Part shown: positions 30,215-31,576 of the stretch, one piece after another
Numbering within the stretch: the stretch's first letter is position 1
How the letters are laid out: every line of letters begins with the position of its first letter
Origin: Oscillospiraceae bacterium
Lineage (GTDB): Bacteria > Bacillota > Clostridia > Oscillospirales > Oscillospiraceae
Direction of reading: 5' to 3'
DNA: 31,576 nt
Assembly (NCBI GenBank): GCA_016296045.1
Contig: JAEDKB010000001.1
Span: 1 to 31,576 of the forward strand
Position numbers and translations under genes: made by a program
Notes under the pieces: model-generated
What the model was told of the DNA's origin: nothing
Databases searched by the model: none
The model's input: only the letters and a program-made list of their open reading frames with translations

Positions 30215-30856
30215 TTACGAAAAATTGTCCGGATCGAATTCCGGCTCTATTTCACAGTCAGCCCGATAGCGCTGCAGGGCGTTTTGAATATCGCCGTAGC
30301 TGTGCCCGCGGCGAAGCAGCGCATCGACTGTTTTTTTGATCAGCTTCTCATCAACCTCATGACCGTCCAAACGCTGACGGAGAAAACGGTCAATCGCATC
30401 GTCCATATCCGGAACCTGAGAAAGTGCCTCATCCCAAAACTGCCGCGGAATTCCCTTCTCATAAAGCAGATTCCGAACTCTTGCACGGCCATAGCCTCTG
30501 TTCACCGCAGAGCGGACGATCTGCTCCGCGGTTTGTTTATCGTCCAGAAGATGAAGCTCTTTGAGCCATTGCACCGCAGATGCAGCGTCCTGCTCCTGCT
30601 CACCCTTCTGTATCAGCCGCTTTTGCAGTTCCTTTTCGGAAACGCCTACTGCAGAAACGATGCGTACGGCACGCTGCTTTGCGGACATGGCAGAAGCTGC
30701 CTCTCGAAGCGCCTGCATCTGCGCTTCATCCAGCTCCGAATTCTCTGTCAGAAAAAACTGTTCTACCACAGAAGGGACTGTCTTCAGCTCGGATCCGTCA
30801 TCAAAAAGCAGTTTCAGCTGACCGCTGCGAAGGCTGACGATATGAAGCAGCTTCAT
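30215..30856 (-). CDS. recX: Regulatory protein RecX
   Basis: A 213-residue modulator of RecA filaments. The N-terminal 60 residues are a variable beta-rich extension. The RecX helical repeats follow, with [37 protein letters not shown] and [21 protein letters not shown], and [14 protein letters not shown] at the end. Its ATG overlaps the recA stop by 4 nt (ATGA), so it is translated with RecA. It is longer than E. coli RecX (166) but usual for Firmicutes. Confidence 0.92.
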   Translation of the reverse strand: MKLLHIVSLRSGQLKLLFDDGSELKTVPSVVEQFFLTENSELDEAQMQALREAASAMSAKQRAVRIVSAVGVSEKELQKRLIQKGEQEQDAASAVQWLKELHLLDDKQTAEQIVRSAVNRGYGRARVRNLLYEKGIPRQFWDEALSQVPDMDDAIDRFLRQRLDGHEVDEKLIKKTVDALLRRGHSYGDIQNALQRYRADCEIEPEFDPDNFS

Positions 30857-31576
30857 TTCTCGTCATCAAAGTCATCTGCAGAAACGCCGACGGGCTGTGC
30901 TGCCGGCTGAATCGGCGGCTTTGCGCGACCACCCTGCAGTTTCCACAGATTATCGCGCACCTGCTGCTCAACCTGCTCTGCAATATCCGGATTTTCCTGC
31001 AGCCAGGTCTTGACATTGTCCTTGCCCTGCGCGATGCGGGTATCACCCATGGAGAACCAGCTGCCGGACTTCTGAATGATATCCAGCTGTACAGCCAGAT
31101 CGACCAACTCGCCCCACTTGGAGATGCCTTCACCGTACATGATATCGAAGAACGCTTCCTTGAAAGGAGGTGCAACCTTGTTCTTGACGATCTTTGCCTT
31201 TGTGCGGTTGCCGACAATCTCATTGCCGTTCTTGATGGCTTCGGTACGGCGGATATCGATACGGACAGAAGCATAGAACTTGAGTGCATTACCGCCGGTA
31301 GTGGTTTCTGGGTTGCCGTACATGACGCCGATCTTCATACGAAGCTGGTTAATAAAGATGACCACGCAGTTTGTTTTGGAGATATTGCCTGCCAGCTTGC
31401 GAAGTGCCTGTGACATCAGTCTGGCCTGCAGGCCGACAAAGGTATCGCCCATTTCACCTTCAATTTCTGCACGCGGCGTCAAAGCGGCGACAGAGTCAAC
31501 AACAACCACATCGACTGCACCGGAACGAACGAGGGCATCCGTAATTTCCAGCGCCTGCTCGCCGGTATCCGGCTGA
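30853..31576 (-). CDS. recA: Recombinase A (partial, 5' end outside)
   Basis: The C-terminal 240 or so residues of RecA; the N-terminus with the Walker A loop lies beyond the right edge. The Walker B strand is [12 protein letters not shown]. Loop L1 is [18 protein letters not shown], the [21 protein letters not shown] segment carries L2, and the C-terminal DNA-binding domain follows ([17 protein letters not shown]). The acidic end DDFDDEK is common. It leads the recA-recX-rimO-pgsA unit. A LexA box would be upstream, out of view. Confidence 0.98.
   Translation of the reverse strand, partial: QPDTGEQALEITDALVRSGAVDVVVVDSVAALTPRAEIEGEMGDTFVGLQARLMSQALRKLAGNISKTNCVVIFINQLRMKIGVMYGNPETTTGGNALKFYASVRIDIRRTEAIKNGNEIVGNRTKAKIVKNKVAPPFKEAFFDIMYGEGISKWGELVDLAVQLDIIQKSGSWFSMGDTRIAQGKDNVKTWLQENPDIAEQVEQQVRDNLWKLQGGRAKPPIQPAAQPVGVSADDFDDEK

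Overview
The window looks like a chromosomal segment of a low-to-mid GC member of the Clostridia, most likely an Oscillospiraceae/Ruminococcaceae-type gut bacterium. The evidence is a tRNA-Cys T-box leader in front of cysE-cysS, AGGAGG-type ribosome binding sites, sigma-A-type promoters, an LtaS-type sulfatase, an SLH surface protein and a PolA without proofreading residues. The species cannot be named from the sequence. Gene order is mostly housekeeping, broken by one clear accessory insertion at about 7.47-10.41 kb.

Left part (1-7.4 kb): a lipoteichoic-acid-synthase-like sulfatase and a DeoR-type regulator read leftward. A rightward pair follows, an MBOAT O-acyltransferase and a DHHW (AlgX/AlgJ-like) protein. 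Together they suggest a small cell-surface polymer locus. A XerC-like tyrosine recombinase follows on the minus strand.

Accessory element (about 7474-10408): a 16-bp direct repeat, each copy forming one half of an inverted-repeat recombinase core, brackets the segment. It holds a very GC-rich non-coding island with nested perfect stems, a CTTGATAATA rolling-circle nick-site motif, a HUH/YxxxY Rep protein, a 67-residue small protein, a 172-residue catalytic-domain-only tyrosine integrase, and several long hairpins. I read it as an integrated rolling-circle replicon, plasmid-like or a phage satellite. It is the most unusual part of the window.

Middle (10.4-19 kb): after a 740-bp AT-rich gap come pfkA (+), xerD (-), a small TIGR04086-like membrane protein, yajC, and the queuosine pair queA-tgt (all minus). 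asd-dapA (+, lysine/diaminopimelate pathway) diverges from queA across a repeat-rich double promoter.

Right part (19-31.6 kb): polA-rimI-tsaD-class I glutamine amidotransferase form a leftward operon with ATGA start/stop overlaps. A flavin-binding PPOX/Nim-like gene diverges from polA. Then come an SLH surface protein, cysE-cysS under a Cys T-box, and recA(partial)-recX-rimO-pgsA, another tightly packed leftward operon running off the right edge.

The host genes are intact and ordinary; no rRNA, complete tRNA or CRISPR array was seen.
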